DNA from: Sergeia podlipaevii
Taxonomy: Eukaryota; Euglenozoa; Kinetoplastea; Trypanosomatida; Trypanosomatidae
NCBI GenBank assembly: GCA_030849805.1
Contig: JASANZ010002212.1
Location: forward strand, 1-64,000
Direction of reading: 5' to 3'
DNA: 64,000 bases
Part shown: piece after piece, positions 31,501 to 44,256 of the stretch
How the letters are laid out: the number at the start of each line of letters is the position of its first letter
Position numbering within the stretch: the first letter of the stretch is position 1
Notes under the pieces: generated by a model
Told to the model about the DNA's origin: nothing
Database searches by the model: none
What the model saw: only the letters and a program-made list of their open reading frames with translations
Position numbers and translations under genes: made by a program

Positions 31501-34500
31501 AGTGTCAAGGGAGCTACAGCAACGTTTGCTGAAGGTAGGTTGCCTGGAGCCACCAGCAAACTCTTGAGTGGCTTCGTGTTCCCACGCACACTACGCATGA
31601 TGACAATGTCTTCTTCGTCGTCTTCTACTGTTGGAGCGTTTCCGAGTTTAATGAGTCTGTCTAGAGATTTGCGCAGCAGCCACGTGAGGAGGGTATCGCC
31701 GGTCTGTGGGTGCACCGCACAGACGGGTAGAAGCGCTGGGAAGTGCTTTAGCAGAGAAACAAGACGCGCAGGATTGTGTTCCGCAAAGGCAAAAAGGAGA
31801 TACTCAACGTAGTGATCTCGGAGAGAGTCCGCATCCACGCTTGGCAGCTGTTGAGTGCTTCCAGGCACAACAACACAGGGGGTCGCGGTAGCGGTCACGT
31901 GCTGTGGGCTGCTGCACGAGTCACTTTCGTTGACATCCTCGCCTGTTCTTCCATAGTGGTTGTGCTGCTGCTGCTGTTGTTCTTCCTCCACAGATAAGGC
32001 CACTCCATTATGATTACCCACCGCAGCTGCCACAAAGCCAAACTCACTCTTGTCCCACAGAGAAAGAAGGATGTCTGCCTTCTCTGTCACTTCTTGAGAG
32101 AACATGTCAGGGCTGTAGAAACTTGGGTGACCTTTGCCCACGACAGCACGAACCAGCGCTGTAAATGAACTTGCTGCTACGTTTTCCCTGTGCTGTCCTT
32201 GTCGCCGGGCATACGTTTGTCTGGCACGTCTCACAACGGAATCATCTGGCATTTTACCCATCAATGGGGCTCCCTCTGCGAGCAACACAGCGCATGCAAT
32301 ATCCCCCGAGGGACCCTCTGTGCATGCTGCTAGCAGCCAGGCATCTCGCCCTGTAGCATCAAAGCGGCCACTCGGTGCCGCGCCGTACGCTAGCAGAACG
32401 CGCACCAGTGCAATGGTGACCGCTGACGCGGTGGAGGAAGAGGAGGGGGTCAAGGTCGATGCAGGCAATCCAGTTTTCAAGGGAACACTGCCCTCCGCAT
32501 TGGACCGCGTCTCCCCATTTTGGTCCGCGCTGTCCTCACCACTTCCCTTTACGCCACCACTGCTACTCGATGATGAGGATTCACCAAATTGAGTGGCAAT
32601 AACTTCTTGCAGTGCCGTTCGTTGAAGCGGATCAACGAAAACAGATTCCTTGTGGTCCACAATGCTGCGCGTTCTAAAGTTACTACTGCTCCTCGCCACT
32701 GACCTTTTGTCTTCAGCTGTGCTGGGTCGCGTGAGATTGCGATGTTGCTGATGCTTTTCTCGCTCTGCCTCTGCGTTTAACAGAATGACTTCAACCACTT
32801 GCGGACACCCACCGCGGACCGCCAGACGGAACGGGGTAAGACGCCACTTGCTCTCATTCTGGCCCTGTGAGTCGAGCAGAGTCGGGAAGCTGACATCTGT
32901 GGCACTCCCAAGAGAATTTTCGTTATCTTCAACGCTCGACTGCTGCGCTCCACTTTCTTCGCTATTCCGGCGTGTGGCTGCGTCTTTGCCTGTTCTCAGT
33001 GTGTTTGGAAGGCCAATGCCACCCCCCCTCTTGTCGCTACTGCTGCTGCTTTCAGGGATAGGGGGCACGTAGAGGGGGCTAAGTTCTGGGAAGGTCGTAA
33101 GCAGATAATTGACAACGGAGGTGAGACCCAGCGAGGCCGCCAACTGCATCGCGGAGTAGTTAAATGAGCAGACAAAATGTTCCTCTTTAAAGAGAAACTC
33201 CTTCTGTGCCTGTGCTGTGTCCTTGTTGCCCGCTGGCGCGGTCTCACTAACAGTAGGAGACGCTTCTCTGTTCGTCTCTGCCGCAGTGCCTGCCACCTGC
33301 TCAGCCGTCACGTCAAGCTGAGAGTTTTCGTTTGACCGCCACTGCCCTCCCAGACGCATAGGCGTCACCGACGCTTCACGTGACTTGAACTCCTTCACCA
33401 GCGCGCCTAACTCATCGAGGGCCCGCTCTCCATTGTTGGTGCAGCCATACAAGCGTATAATGCGCATGACTTGAGCGCAGAAGGCAGGCTGCCGACGCAC
33501 GCGCTGCTGCAGGGCTTTCCTCTCCTCTGCCTGATCGTACCACGAGGGGATGGAATGCCCCTGCGCACGAGCCAGCTCAAAGACGCTGCGTAGGTGCGCG
33601 ATAATGTCACGACTCATCTGCACCACGTGCGTCGGTGCAATAAGAACATCAAAGAACTCACGCAGGAACCCCATAATGGCCTCGCCATGAAGCATCGCTG
33701 AGGCATTCTGGATGCCTACAATAGTGCTCTCCGCCGCGACTTCTTCCAGCATCACGTACAACTCCGGCAGCGCGAAGCCACGCAACAGAAGCCGCGGCGC
33801 GTGGTCAGGCGTAACATCAGCACGGCTTCGGGCAAGGAGAGAACGAATGTACGTGTTGCGACCGTGATCTGTGACACGGTTGAGTTGCACCTGCTTTCGG
33901 CGCTTATCTGCCGTTTTTTGCTGCTCACGGAGCGCCGGCGCACCATCGATGAGCTGACTTCGCGAGTTGCGCTTCAAGCGGCTGCTACTTTTTTTTCTTT
34001 TGACACCGAGCTTGCTACCAATTGACATGGTTCGAGCGCGAGCTTGAATGGCGTCAGTGTAAGATGTGCTTCTAAAGTTACGGCCTGACGTGATGCAAAC
34101 AAGGGAAGCGCTCCTGTAAATGGAATGGCGACCTGTGGCGGCCACAACACCGCGGCCGCTGCCGCTCTCCTCCCCCTCTCCTTCGCTTCTGTACTGGCGG
34201 CTGCCGCTGCTATCGTGACACGCACCGTTACGGCTCCGACTGCTGGCGAGGGCCTTGAGAGCCTTGCTTTCGCGCTTCGCCTCATAAGCCGCCACGTATT
34301 GCTTTCTGAACGATTCACTCACTTGAAAGATAGAGTTGGAGAGCAGTAGCAACACCACGTCCTCTAACCCAGCGTTTGCAGCCTGCAGAGCAGCAGTGCA
34401 CGTCCCTCCAATGACAGGCCCCCCTGGTGTACTCGCGGCGCTGCTTGTGAAGGAGATGATCACTTCCGCCGTGGCTGCCTCCTTTGCCTGAATGGCAAGA

Positions 34501-37500
34501 AGCAGTGGGGTCTTGCCATGCCTGTTAGCGGCCAAATACGGCACCGCACGGGGTCTTTTGCCATTGTCAAACTTGTGCGCTGCTACCAGACGATCAATTT
34601 CTTCGTCTCCGAACTGAGACATCATGTACTCTACAAGCTGAGTCATACCATGCTTGGCGGCTAGATGCAGCGTGGTGTCGCCGTCACTGTTGATTTCGCA
34701 AAGATTCAGAACACACTCACCACGTCGCAGTTGATCCTTGGCGTGTTCCACCATTCGCATTGCAATGTCCTCGTGATCGTTCGCAATGGCGGTGTGCAGC
34801 GGGGTGAAGTGGGTAGTCTTGCTAGCGACATTAAGCGAGGCCTTCTTCTTGAGGAGTGCTTGCACAACCTTCAGCATACCGCGCTCACAAGCAATATGGA
34901 GTGGTGTGCACTGAGAGCGGGCGTCCACGGCGTCAATGTCAATCACGGGAAGTGATCGCTGCTGTTCATCGCCTTCACCAGCTCCTCCGTTTTCGCCGTC
35001 TTCGCCCGCTACTGAGCTGGGAGCGGTACGGCAGTGATTCAAAAGAGCTAGAGCAGCTTCACTATTGCCAAACGAAACAGCAAGCAGTAGGGGCAAGTTG
35101 CCATCAAGCCCGATCATCGGAGACGCACCGTGGGCAAGCAGAAGCGGGATCATGTCACTCAAGTTATTCAGCGCACACCAACACAGCGGCGTTGTCACAC
35201 CAGCGTGGTTGAGCAGCACCGGAGAGGTGGCATACGCATTAGGAGCATTCAGCAGCTTCAAAGCAAGTGGCTTGCATGCATTTGTGCACGCAATTTCGAG
35301 GCAGTAGGCGCGGCTCACGCGATCCATGCAGACTGGACTGGCTCCAAGACGCATAAGCCGGCGGGCGACTCGAACATTGCTATAGCGCGTTGCAATGAGC
35401 AACGGAGACTCACCGGCGCGCGTGACAACGTTGAGAGCCTCGTGTAGCAAAGCATTTGCTTTCAATACTGGGCTACCCGCCTCAGCGCCGCTACCCCTTT
35501 TGCCGCTGAAGAGCACAATATCCTCGCCGTCGCACAAGCGTTGTTTCCCTTTGCTCATAAAGCTCAAAGCCACAAAAAGAAAGTTTAACAATACCGTCAC
35601 ACATGTGGTGTGATTTCCACCAAGCAGTGCGCAATGCAGTGGTGTGTAGATAGACTGGCGTGTGCAGTACACTGAGGAAGGAGTTAGCCCTGAGGATCCA
35701 TTGCATGCGCTATTCACTGCATAGTGAGCAGCGGACGAAGCGCCACTGCTTGAAACGGCCGCCGTTGTCGCGGTCCCGTTCACATCGGCAGAGATCGCTG
35801 AGTTTAGGTACTGCTTGATGAAGGCAATATTGCGCTTCTGGTGCTCCTTCTGGATACGGATGGCTTCATCTCCCTTCACCTTCATGCTGAACATCTCCAG
35901 CAGCTCATGAAGCGCAATGCGCTCGAGCAGCACCTGCACCACTTCTGTGTACCCAAGCGCACACGCTGCTAGCATTGCCATCTTCCGCTGACGTCGCGCC
36001 GCGTCTGTGTTCGTGTAAAAGTTGGTAAGGGGATGAGAGGCGATCGAGTACGCCATCGCATCACGTCGTGCTGCGAGCGCTGCACACAGCGGACTAACCT
36101 TCGATCTCTCAGGAATAAGGTGGATGCCGCTTGTCTTGATGTGCTCCAATGAGTCATCACTACGTCTGCGCAGCAGTAGTGGGCAAAAGTAAAGGGCCTC
36201 CTCAATCCCACCGCGTGATGGTTGGTTAAGAAGCTGCTGGACGCGGAACACAGACATCTTGTGCAGGGAGGCCCCAAGAAATGTGTCAGCTGCAGCCGCG
36301 TTGTCGTCATCACCACCACCAGCTTCAGTGTTGGGTGATGATGAGGCAGAGGCGGGACGTGCAGTGGAGGGTCGTCGTGCTTTAGTCGACGACGTTGCAG
36401 CCAGCGCATCCGCACCCATGGCAGTGACAGAGGTCAACGCGGTCAAGACCTGATGGAACTTGTAGTGTATATCTAGCAGACGATGTCCCTTGTGCTTTTG
36501 AAGCGCCCCTTGCTCATTCTTCATACTGCTCTGCTGCCTCGGTATCCTTTCAGTAACGTTGACTTCGTCTCTGTCAACGCCGTCGACGCCGTCTCTGACC
36601 GGGCTCGGAGGGGGCACTACGAAAGACGCTGATGTTGCGATGGCACCAGTTGATTTTGCCCCCGCAAACAAGTGCAGAGACGCGCCAGCGGGGCGGGGGG
36701 CCTCCTGCGTGGCGAGCGTGTCTTCAGCGAGAAGGAACTCCTTCTCAAAGGCAAAGCGAACCACCGCCGAGGAGGCATGCCGATGGTGATGACTATCAAA
36801 ACTCAAGGTAGTGCTTACGCCAGAGAGTACATCAATCACATCGCTCGTAGCAGTCATGGTCGCAGCAGGGTACCAGCGATCACAGCGAGCCCCAAGTCCC
36901 CTAAACACCACGCCGATTGGACATCCGTTGACTGTGAGTGCAAGAGCGTCTTGCTGTGCATGAAGGAGAAACCCCAGTACAAGCCCTTGCGTTCCAAGTA
37001 GCTCGAGGCCTCTTGCCTCTGGAATTTTATGAACCGTGGTCTGTCGTGACCGACTTGCGAGGGCGAAGGAGGTGCTAGTGGAGCTGCCAGCTGCGGTCAC
37101 GCGTGAACAAAATTGCTGTCTAGAGCTTCGATGAATCTCGGAGACGTCAGCGGCATAACACGGACCTGACAGCACGTCTGACTGCGTGCTCGCATTACTC
37201 TGCCTCTCCATCCCCTCAGACGGATTTTGTTGACTCACTTCCCCACCTGCAAGCTTTGAACGCCGTTGCTGGGTTGATCTGCTATTGCCTCTGTTGTTGC
37301 TCGCTTTTTCAATAGCATCTATGGACAACTCCAATGAGGTGGGCACTGATGCACTAGTCGTCGGGGAGCTTTCGGAAAGAGGACATACTCCGGCGTCCAG
37401 TGCCGCCAGCTCTGCCTCGGTAATGACGGATACCACTGGAAAGTAGGTACACTCTTTGCTGTCATCGAGGTCGCCCTCGTCGTTTTCGTCCACGTTGCCC

Positions 37501-40500
37501 TTCTCACGGGGCGTGCTAGGTAAAGATAGACTCTGCAGAGGCGGAACGCCGGAGCTGAGCAACGCACTCGGCTCAGTTGAACTGCTGCGGTCACTGTCAG
37601 CAAAATGGGCAAACTTCCCAGCTGCTGCTGCCGCTATCCCACCACTCAGAATGCTAGCACGTGGAGGCTTTAAGGGGGCTACTGCGAGGTCCACTGGGGA
37701 CACACCACCTCCTGTAGCAGCCGCGCGCTCTTCCAAAGGTGAAGACACCAACACGCGCAGATATGTTAGCTTTCCCTGCGCAACTTCGCACACGTCCACT
37801 GCTGCCGTATAGGCATTCTTCTCCGCGTCCGCCGTCGCTGCTGCGGTTCCATCTACCTGAATAGAGCGAAATGCGAAGACGTCGGAGAGCGTCTCATTGC
37901 TCAACGCTAGCGGTGTCACCACACCGTTCTGGTGCTTGTACACCTGCAGCACGTACTCCTCTTGACCTCCCTCAGCAACAGGGCGGTGACGATGACGCAC
38001 CACACGCAGGGAAACGCCGAGCCCACAGTCGTCCTTCCCCAGTGGGGCCAGCACATCGGCATTGCCTTCGCATCCTGTCGCCTCCTTAACAATCTGTTCC
38101 GTGCATAAGCCGAAAATGAGCTCATTCTTTGAAATACAAGCGGGAGCAACAGTCTCAGAGGTGGCGTCAGACATCGCTCCATCAAGGTTCATTCTTGCCG
38201 CCGTAGAAGAGGCGCTAAGCATTTGGCTAGGCGTCACAGACTTCATTTCTGGGCCGTTGGTCCTCACTGACACGGTGCTCGTGGATTTGGAAAAGATGGT
38301 GCTGCTACTCTGCGCAAAATTAATGTGCTGCTGCTGCTGTTGCTGTTGAGGCTGAAGCCCGCGCGCTTCAATCATATTATTGATGTGACTAGTGAGGGCC
38401 ACATACGCAAGCGAAACGTGTGCCTCGTAGTAGACACAGTGCTGAAGATAGGCGTCTGGGTTGGCTGCTCGAGACACCTTTCTTTGTTTCCGGGCACTCA
38501 AACACTCACCTTCTTCTCGTCTCTCTGTGCTGTCATCCGCCACGTAAGAAGCAGTCTTGGTGCAACCAGGACCAGCGTAGCTTGCTTGGCGATACAAGAA
38601 CGTCCTCCGGGCCGCCTCTGCCTCTACATCTTCCTGAAGCTCCTCTGCGCTAAAGGTGTGAAGAAGTCCTCGGCGCGTAAAGAGGGAGATATCAATTGGA
38701 GTATCACAGCGTACCAGCAGCGGCGCTCGGCGGGAGGGCTGACATGGCGTGTACCCAAATTGAGAAACACGGCGCAGTGCGGGTGTGGAGAAGGCGGGCA
38801 TCATCTTAGCGCCGAGCGGAGACATCGACATGGCGTCAAAGACACCGCCGCGGAACAACCGTGCAAATGTTTGTGAGCCCAGGCCATCGTCAAATGCGTG
38901 GTTTGTCTCCCCGCCCGCTGCAAAAGACTCACTGCGGCGAAATATACTGGTATGCACAGTTGACATGATTGCTGCCATGCTAATAGTGGAGGCAAAACCA
39001 GTGCCAGAGACAACTGCATCATCGGCCTCGCCGCCGCTACTGTTAGCAGTAAGAGAGAAGAGGGCGGCGCTACGCTTCTGTACAGCTGCATCCCAGTTGC
39101 GCTGGGCAGTCTCTCGAATTTGTAGAAAAGCACGCAGCTGCTGCACAGAGACAATGCGAGGAGGGTGTTCGCCATTCATGTCGATGGCAAGGCCATCCTC
39201 ACCGGCTTCATTCGATAGGGAGTCCATGGCATCCCCATCGTCGCTGCTATTGTCTCCAAACCTGATCATGCTCACATTCTTTGATTCCAAATCGGCTAAG
39301 GCGTGCGCCATACAAGACTTCTCTTCTTCATTCATAGGATCTTTCCTACTAGTGACATATGTGGCGCTAAAGGCGGCAAAGATCTTGAGCGCGTTCATTG
39401 CATCCGCCATCAGGTCTTCGTCCCCGTCACTTCTGACGAACATTTCGGTATAGAGCGCAAGGTCATCTGTGTCATCGCTGTCTGCTCTGCTGGGGGCTTG
39501 ACCTTGGTGATGATTGCCGTTGCTGTTGTTGTTGTACTTGTAGTCATGCGATCGCTCACGCTGTTTGCGCTTCTCAATCCGTTGCCTCGCAACAGTGACC
39601 ATGTCCTGGATTCTCTGTATTTGGATTTCATTGTAGTGCACGCAGTCTGGGTGTGCCCAGTTACCCTGGAAAAAGAGCAGGACATGAAGTGCTTGCGTGT
39701 GATAAAAGCCGTGCCTCAGCAGCAGGCGCAGCATTCCAAGATCTCCGCTGAGGACCGCAACGTAGAGAAGAGTGTCACGCGAGGTGGGGTTGGCCAGCGC
39801 GCTGAGAAAAGAAACGGATGGCGACATGGCCAGCTGTGAGACCACCTCCAATTGGCCCTCCTTCACACCCCGCAGCATCACATGCGCAAGATCCGGCAAA
39901 GCTTTTGACATGCGCAACGGCTGGTTGGTATCGCATGCATAGACAAGACGGCTTGTGGTGGTCACCATGTACTCCGTGGGCACGGTATGGAGTAGCTGTG
40001 AAATCGCAAAAGGGTCGAGCACCTCATTCACATACCACTCAACAAACGACCCAACTTGATTTTCATTAGTAATACTGCCTGTGGCCAGGTTACCCAGTTC
40101 CCCTGTCATGGTGTTGCCAAAGAAATTTGGAGTAGGAAGACCGCTCGCCCAGATGCTGTTTTGACTTAGACCTATCACACCACCTCCGTTGTTGCTGTTG
40201 TTGTTGTACCGCATGGGCTCCTTGAGAGCCAACACACGTGCAGAAAATGAGAGCAGCTGATCGTTTCGCAAGCGGGATAAGACACCAGAGGGTGGCAGAG
40301 GTAGAGCTAGTCCTTCTTCAAGTTTTTTGGCACGGCGAACCAGCGCTGAAAGAATTCGATGCTCTCGACGTCTGGCTGCGGCTCCGCCTCGCCCACTATC
40401 CCAGTTCACGCCGCCGAAACCATCCTCATCGTCGTCGTCACCATCGCTCTCACCGTCATCGTCACTATTGCTACTCCCCCCTAAGGTACCGCGACTATCG

Positions 40501-41458
40501 AAGTCATAGTTATCCCTCATGCCAGCTCCTACCGCACTCATGAGGCGTTGCTTGCGGAGAAGTTGTGTACCAGTGAGTGAGCCGTCTACAGCCAAGCAGT
40601 CGTTGTCATCAAGTCCGAGATAGTCTGTACCACCAATGTGCGCCACCAGCCCTTCAACCTCCTCAAGACGGGCAAGAACGTAAAAGAGCTTATCAAGACG
40701 TCCTTGCACGGTTGTCATATTTGATTGATACTTGTGAAGCGGCTCTGCGCGCTTTTCTTGACGTAGTTTCTGGTGAAATGCCGAGTCTCGCAAGGTCGTC
40801 AGCTGTCCTTCTTCAATGTCCTCCTCTAGCGCGGCGTAGTAGGCCGTGAGCACCTCCTCATTTCGGCTCAATTCCCTCTGCTTGCGCATCAGAAGGTCCA
40901 CCGCAAGCTGCAATAGCTGAAACGCAGTCATGAGGAGCCCTTCGCGCTTCACAAAATTCTTCCGTGCCTGTTGCGACGTGGCTATGCCGCTTCGTGTAGA
41001 GGAGGTCGATGCGGTTGCCGGAGGAATGCTGACGATCACAGCCTTCAGCCATGCATCAAACGTGTTTTCTGGGCATGTGCACGGATCGATTGATGTCTCT
41101 TGCTCCTGCTTTGCGCTAGATGCCGCCGCTGCTGCTGCCTGAACGGCGATCCCACCGCTCTTGTACTTGGCCTGCAATTGTGGAAATGAAACCACCTTGG
41201 CGAGATCGTCTGGCACAGAAAACAGCGTTACACCCCTGTGAGTATCACCGCTCTCTGGAGCGGAGCTAGAGAGTGCGTGGCTGAGGCGCGACCGCAGCAC
41301 ACCAGAAGAGGAAGCCCTATCCTCCGCACTATAATTATTCGCGTCCCCATCTACAGCGCTTGTGTTGCGCGTATCATTATACTTGGCAATAGCATCTAAT
41401 AGCTGGGCGTTGCCAGCGACATGAATGGTGTCATGCATCTTCGACAATTCTGCCTTTG

Positions 41459-41490
<32 letters not shown>

Positions 41491-41594
41491 CTGGCACTGC
41501 TGACCCTAGGAGCCTTAGGGTGGTGAGGACTTGCCGATTTGGGAGTGGAACTCCCAGTTGGCTTCTTCTTAGATACTCCACTACCATTTGGCAT
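25551..41594 (-). CDS. Giant ankyrin-repeat / SPRY-like protein (5347 residues)
   Basis: The start is the ATG at 41592-41594. The frame continues upstream to a TTG at 41642, but a likely splice acceptor at 41629-41630 lies between the two, so the ATG is preferred. The N-terminus has a poly-Ala run near residue 37 and helical segments to about 330. Ankyrin-like helices occur near 560-650. A stretch at about 1535-1585 (VLGFLLHAQQDALALTVNG then GVVFRGLG) matches the C-terminal half of SPRY domains. The clearest ankyrin array spans about 1820-2425, with TPLHCALLGG, TPLHIACERGMLKVVQALL, TPLHTAIANDHEDIAMRMV and TTLHLAAKHGMTQLVEYMM. Weaker repeats follow near 2805-3330 and 4400-4580, separated by long Ser/Gln/Asn-rich linkers. 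No transmembrane segment or kinase is evident. A protein-interaction scaffold is inferred; partners are unknown. Confidence 0.9.
41457..41493. repeat. GCT/GCA trinucleotide run encoding poly-Ala
   Basis: A CTG/GCT-type triplet run near the start of the giant ankyrin gene encodes about nine consecutive Ala plus flanking Ala residues. Such runs are prone to length variation. Confidence 0.8.
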
Positions 41595-41628
41595 TGTCTC
41601 GCGCTTTCTCTTCTGTATCTGTGTTGCT

Positions 41629-41690
41629 CTTACACCACACAAAAATACGTGAGGGAAAACAGTTCCAGAATATATAATAGAGAAAGCAAA
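41629..41690 (-). promoter_or_regulatory. Predicted spliced-leader acceptor for the giant ankyrin gene
   Basis: A T-rich tract on the minus strand (about 41640-41690) is followed by GTGTGGTGTAAG, with AG at 41629-41630. The 5' UTR to the ATG at 41594 would be 34 nt. Confidence 0.5.
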
Positions 41691-42923
41691 ATATATATGC
41701 GCTTGATTTCCTCTTACGTTTTTTTTTTCTTTTCTTTGACCCCGGATCTTGCGTGAAGAAAAAGAAAAGAATAGTATATATATATATGTATGTATGTATT
41801 ATAACCTGTTGTGTTTTTGTCTATTTTTCTAAACTAATTTACATTCACTATTTATATGATAATAATAATAATAATAGTAGTAAAACAGAAAAAAGCGACA
41901 AAAATATTCGTACCAACCAAACACACACCAACTAAACTAAATGTAGCAATAGACAGAAATGCTTAAATAAAAAAATAAATAGAAAGCAGATAAGAATCCA
42001 CTAAAGAAAAAAACAAAAAAATGTCCTTCTTATCGATGCTCCTATTTGTGTAGAGAACGTGTAAAAGTTGTCGTTTGATACAAGTTAAGTGTCTTAGATA
42101 CTGTTCGAAGTGGACTTACCTTGCTTGTAAAAAAGAAAGCTAAATTCTCTGAATGGGAAAACAAATATGAAAGGGACAGGAGGAGAAGGAAAAGAAAAGG
42201 GGGAAAAATAGTAAGAAAGAAAGAAGCAGTGCATACCCCCAAGAAAAAGAAAAAACGCATCAAAGGGCATAATAGTAGTCACACAAACATGAATGCCTGA
42301 TAGAGAAGGAAGAGATGCAAACAGTCAACGAAACAGAGAAGATAAAATTGCCCCACAAGTAAACCTTCCATTTTTTTTTTTCTTCCTGCCGTTCATTGCA
42401 TGCTCACTGTGGAGGAATATAAAAGGGGAGAGGCAAGACATCACCTCGCTTCTCAAAACAAAACAAACAAGCAAGAAATTGATGAAGAAATATGCACACA
42501 ATGTTCATGATGTACTTTATTCGTTCTTATTTTGTGTTGTTGTTGTTTTATGTGATTTCTTTTCCCCTCTCCCTCTTCGTCATCCCTCTCACAAAATAAA
42601 ACGAGATAAATAGTACTAGCCAACCTCACAGTTTCGGTATTGCGTGGCAAACAAACAAGTAAACATACGAGCCCGATACTCTCCTGCATACGGATAATAC
42701 GCTTACAATAACATACACACCCACCCATACATACACACACACAGAAAGAGAGAGAGACGGTTTATGCTCTCCTTCCTTCTCCCTGCCACTATCTTCAAAT
42801 CGTTAAGAAATCACCGCGACTACATTCCCGATACCTTTGTCGTGCGTAAAAAGTATTCTGATACAATAAGAAAATGAATAAATAAACAAAAATCCTTGAT
42901 TCCTCTGGGGACTCCATAGCACG

Positions 42924-42946
42924 TCTCTCTCTCTCTCTCTCTCTCT
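42924..42946. repeat. (CT)n microsatellite
   Basis: About eleven CT dinucleotides lie just 3' of the Rpn9 stop codon, so they should form a GA-rich run in its 3' UTR. Confidence 0.9.
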
Positions 42947-42984
42947 GCGTGTGTATGCGATAGCGGTGATGTATACAAGCCACT

Positions 42985-44208
42985 TTACTTGGGGATCTGC
43001 TCAGCCATCTTTCCAACAAACTCCGACACGCCGTTGATCTGTTGGCGCCACTTGCCAACATGCTGCGCCAGCTTTACAACCTCCTCCAAGCTCAGCACAC
43101 GCGGCTCCACCCATGAGATGTTCACCTTGCGCCCTAGTCCATCGATCTTACCCTTCACGATGCCCTGGGCAAGTGCTGAAAGCAGCAGAGGTTCGGTTTC
43201 ATCCTCGGCCACGTTACAGCGAGTGGCCACCACATTAAAGGGCAGCACGCGCTCGTCCAAGGGCTTGTAGAAGACGAGGTGGAGCAGCGCCATGAGACGG
43301 ACTTTCTTGCGGAGCGCCGGCATGGCCTCAGTGAGATCCGGGATGGCGGCGATCTGAGCACCGTGAGTGCTCGCAAATGTCTCAAAGCGGTGCACATCTC
43401 CGTCGTTGCACAGCTTGATCCAGTCCAACATCCAGCGGTGCTCCTCGGAGTTGGCAAGCGTGTCAACAAAAGGTTTGAAGTTGAGCAGCTTGCCAAAGTT
43501 GAAGATCTCCTCGGAGAGCAGCGCTGCGAGAACGGTCTTAAAGGCCAGTACGCCCAGCTCCGCTTCCATCACTGGCATTTCAGCCTTTCCCATGTAGGTG
43601 ACGATATCAAACGCGTTCTTGTAGAACTTCGTGAACTGCTTTCGCAGTTCGTAGTCACGCCCGCGTGCTTTGGCGAGAAGAGCTACCAGCACCGGCTCCA
43701 CCTCATGCATCTGCAATGTAAGAGAGTATGCCTCTGTTTCTTCTAGGATCTTGCGTGCAGTGTGCGGAGCAGACCCTGGCGTCGTCGTCAGCGCACGGTC
43801 CTCACTGGAGATCCCCGATAGCAGAAGCAAGGCACGGATGCACTGTACTGCGTGCGGACCTTGGGTAGAGCCCTGGCTCAGAAGAGAGGCGCTAGCACCT
43901 GCGATAAGTTCAAGCGCGCGCTCCGTCGTGCTCTTCGGTGAAAAGCAGACGCAGTAGACAAGTTTCACGTATGCAATAGGGGGGATGTCAGCGCGGATGG
44001 TCATGAGCACGGACTCGTGAAGCTCGTACGCCCCCTCAAGCACAGCGGGGTCCTGAATGGCGCGCAGAAGCTGCAGAGACAGTTCATACCAGTGACGGCG
44101 CTCATATTCCACGGAGACCTGGTCTATTACATCTGCCGTGGCTGCGTTGCCGGCAGCGCGAAGACTGCCGCTGAGAGTAGCTAGATAGCTCCGTGTGCGC
44201 TGCTCCAT
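42985..44208 (-). CDS. RPN9: 26S proteasome regulatory subunit Rpn9 (PSMD13), PCI domain
   Basis: The 407-residue product matches Rpn9/PSMD13 in length and layout. Its N-terminal two thirds is a helical-repeat solenoid: RRHWYELSLQLLRAI near residue 37, and FTKFYKNAFDIVTYMG near 185. A PCI winged-helix region follows at about 220-360, including FNFGKLLNFKPF and LLSALAQGIVKGKIDGLGRK. The C-terminal helix (KLAQHVGKWRQQINGV) matches the one that packs into the lid helical bundle. Rpn9 is a non-catalytic lid subunit that contacts Rpn10 and Rpn5 in characterised proteasomes. The gene encodes no JAMM motif, as expected. Oddly, the splice acceptor AG directly abuts the ATG, leaving no genome-encoded 5' UTR; the next Met is near residue 69, inside the conserved solenoid. 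Confidence 0.92.
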   Translation of the reverse strand: MEQRTRSYLATLSGSLRAAGNAATADVIDQVSVEYERRHWYELSLQLLRAIQDPAVLEGAYELHESVLMTIRADIPPIAYVKLVYCVCFSPKSTTERALELIAGASASLLSQGSTQGPHAVQCIRALLLLSGISSEDRALTTTPGSAPHTARKILEETEAYSLTLQMHEVEPVLVALLAKARGRDYELRKQFTKFYKNAFDIVTYMGKAEMPVMEAELGVLAFKTVLAALLSEEIFNFGKLLNFKPFVDTLANSEEHRWMLDWIKLCNDGDVHRFETFASTHGAQIAAIPDLTEAMPALRKKVRLMALLHLVFYKPLDERVLPFNVVATRCNVAEDETEPLLLSALAQGIVKGKIDGLGRKVNISWVEPRVLSLEEVVKLAQHVGKWRQQINGVSEFVGKMAEQIPK

Positions 44209-44256
44209 CTAAATAGTAAGGAAGGAGAGAGGGGAGAGGGAGGAGAAGTGTGAGAG
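44209..44256 (-). promoter_or_regulatory. Predicted spliced-leader acceptor abutting the Rpn9 start
   Basis: An almost unbroken pyrimidine tract (about 44220-44256) is followed by TTACTATTTAG and then ATG. The AG is at 44209-44210, so the spliced leader would be joined directly to the start codon. Confidence 0.65.

Larger units (their letters stand above)
41595..42984. other. Spacer between the giant ankyrin gene and Rpn9
   Basis: This 1390-bp spacer is AT-rich, with TA and TGTA repeats near 41775-41800, an AAT repeat near 41860-41875 and a CT repeat at 42924-42946. Frames at 42042-42282, 42293-42613 and 42453-42740 have biased composition and no family resemblance. Confidence 0.6.

Noticed and set aside
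38785..39453. 222-codon plus-strand open frame
   Set aside because: It is antisense within the giant ankyrin gene, with no family resemblance.
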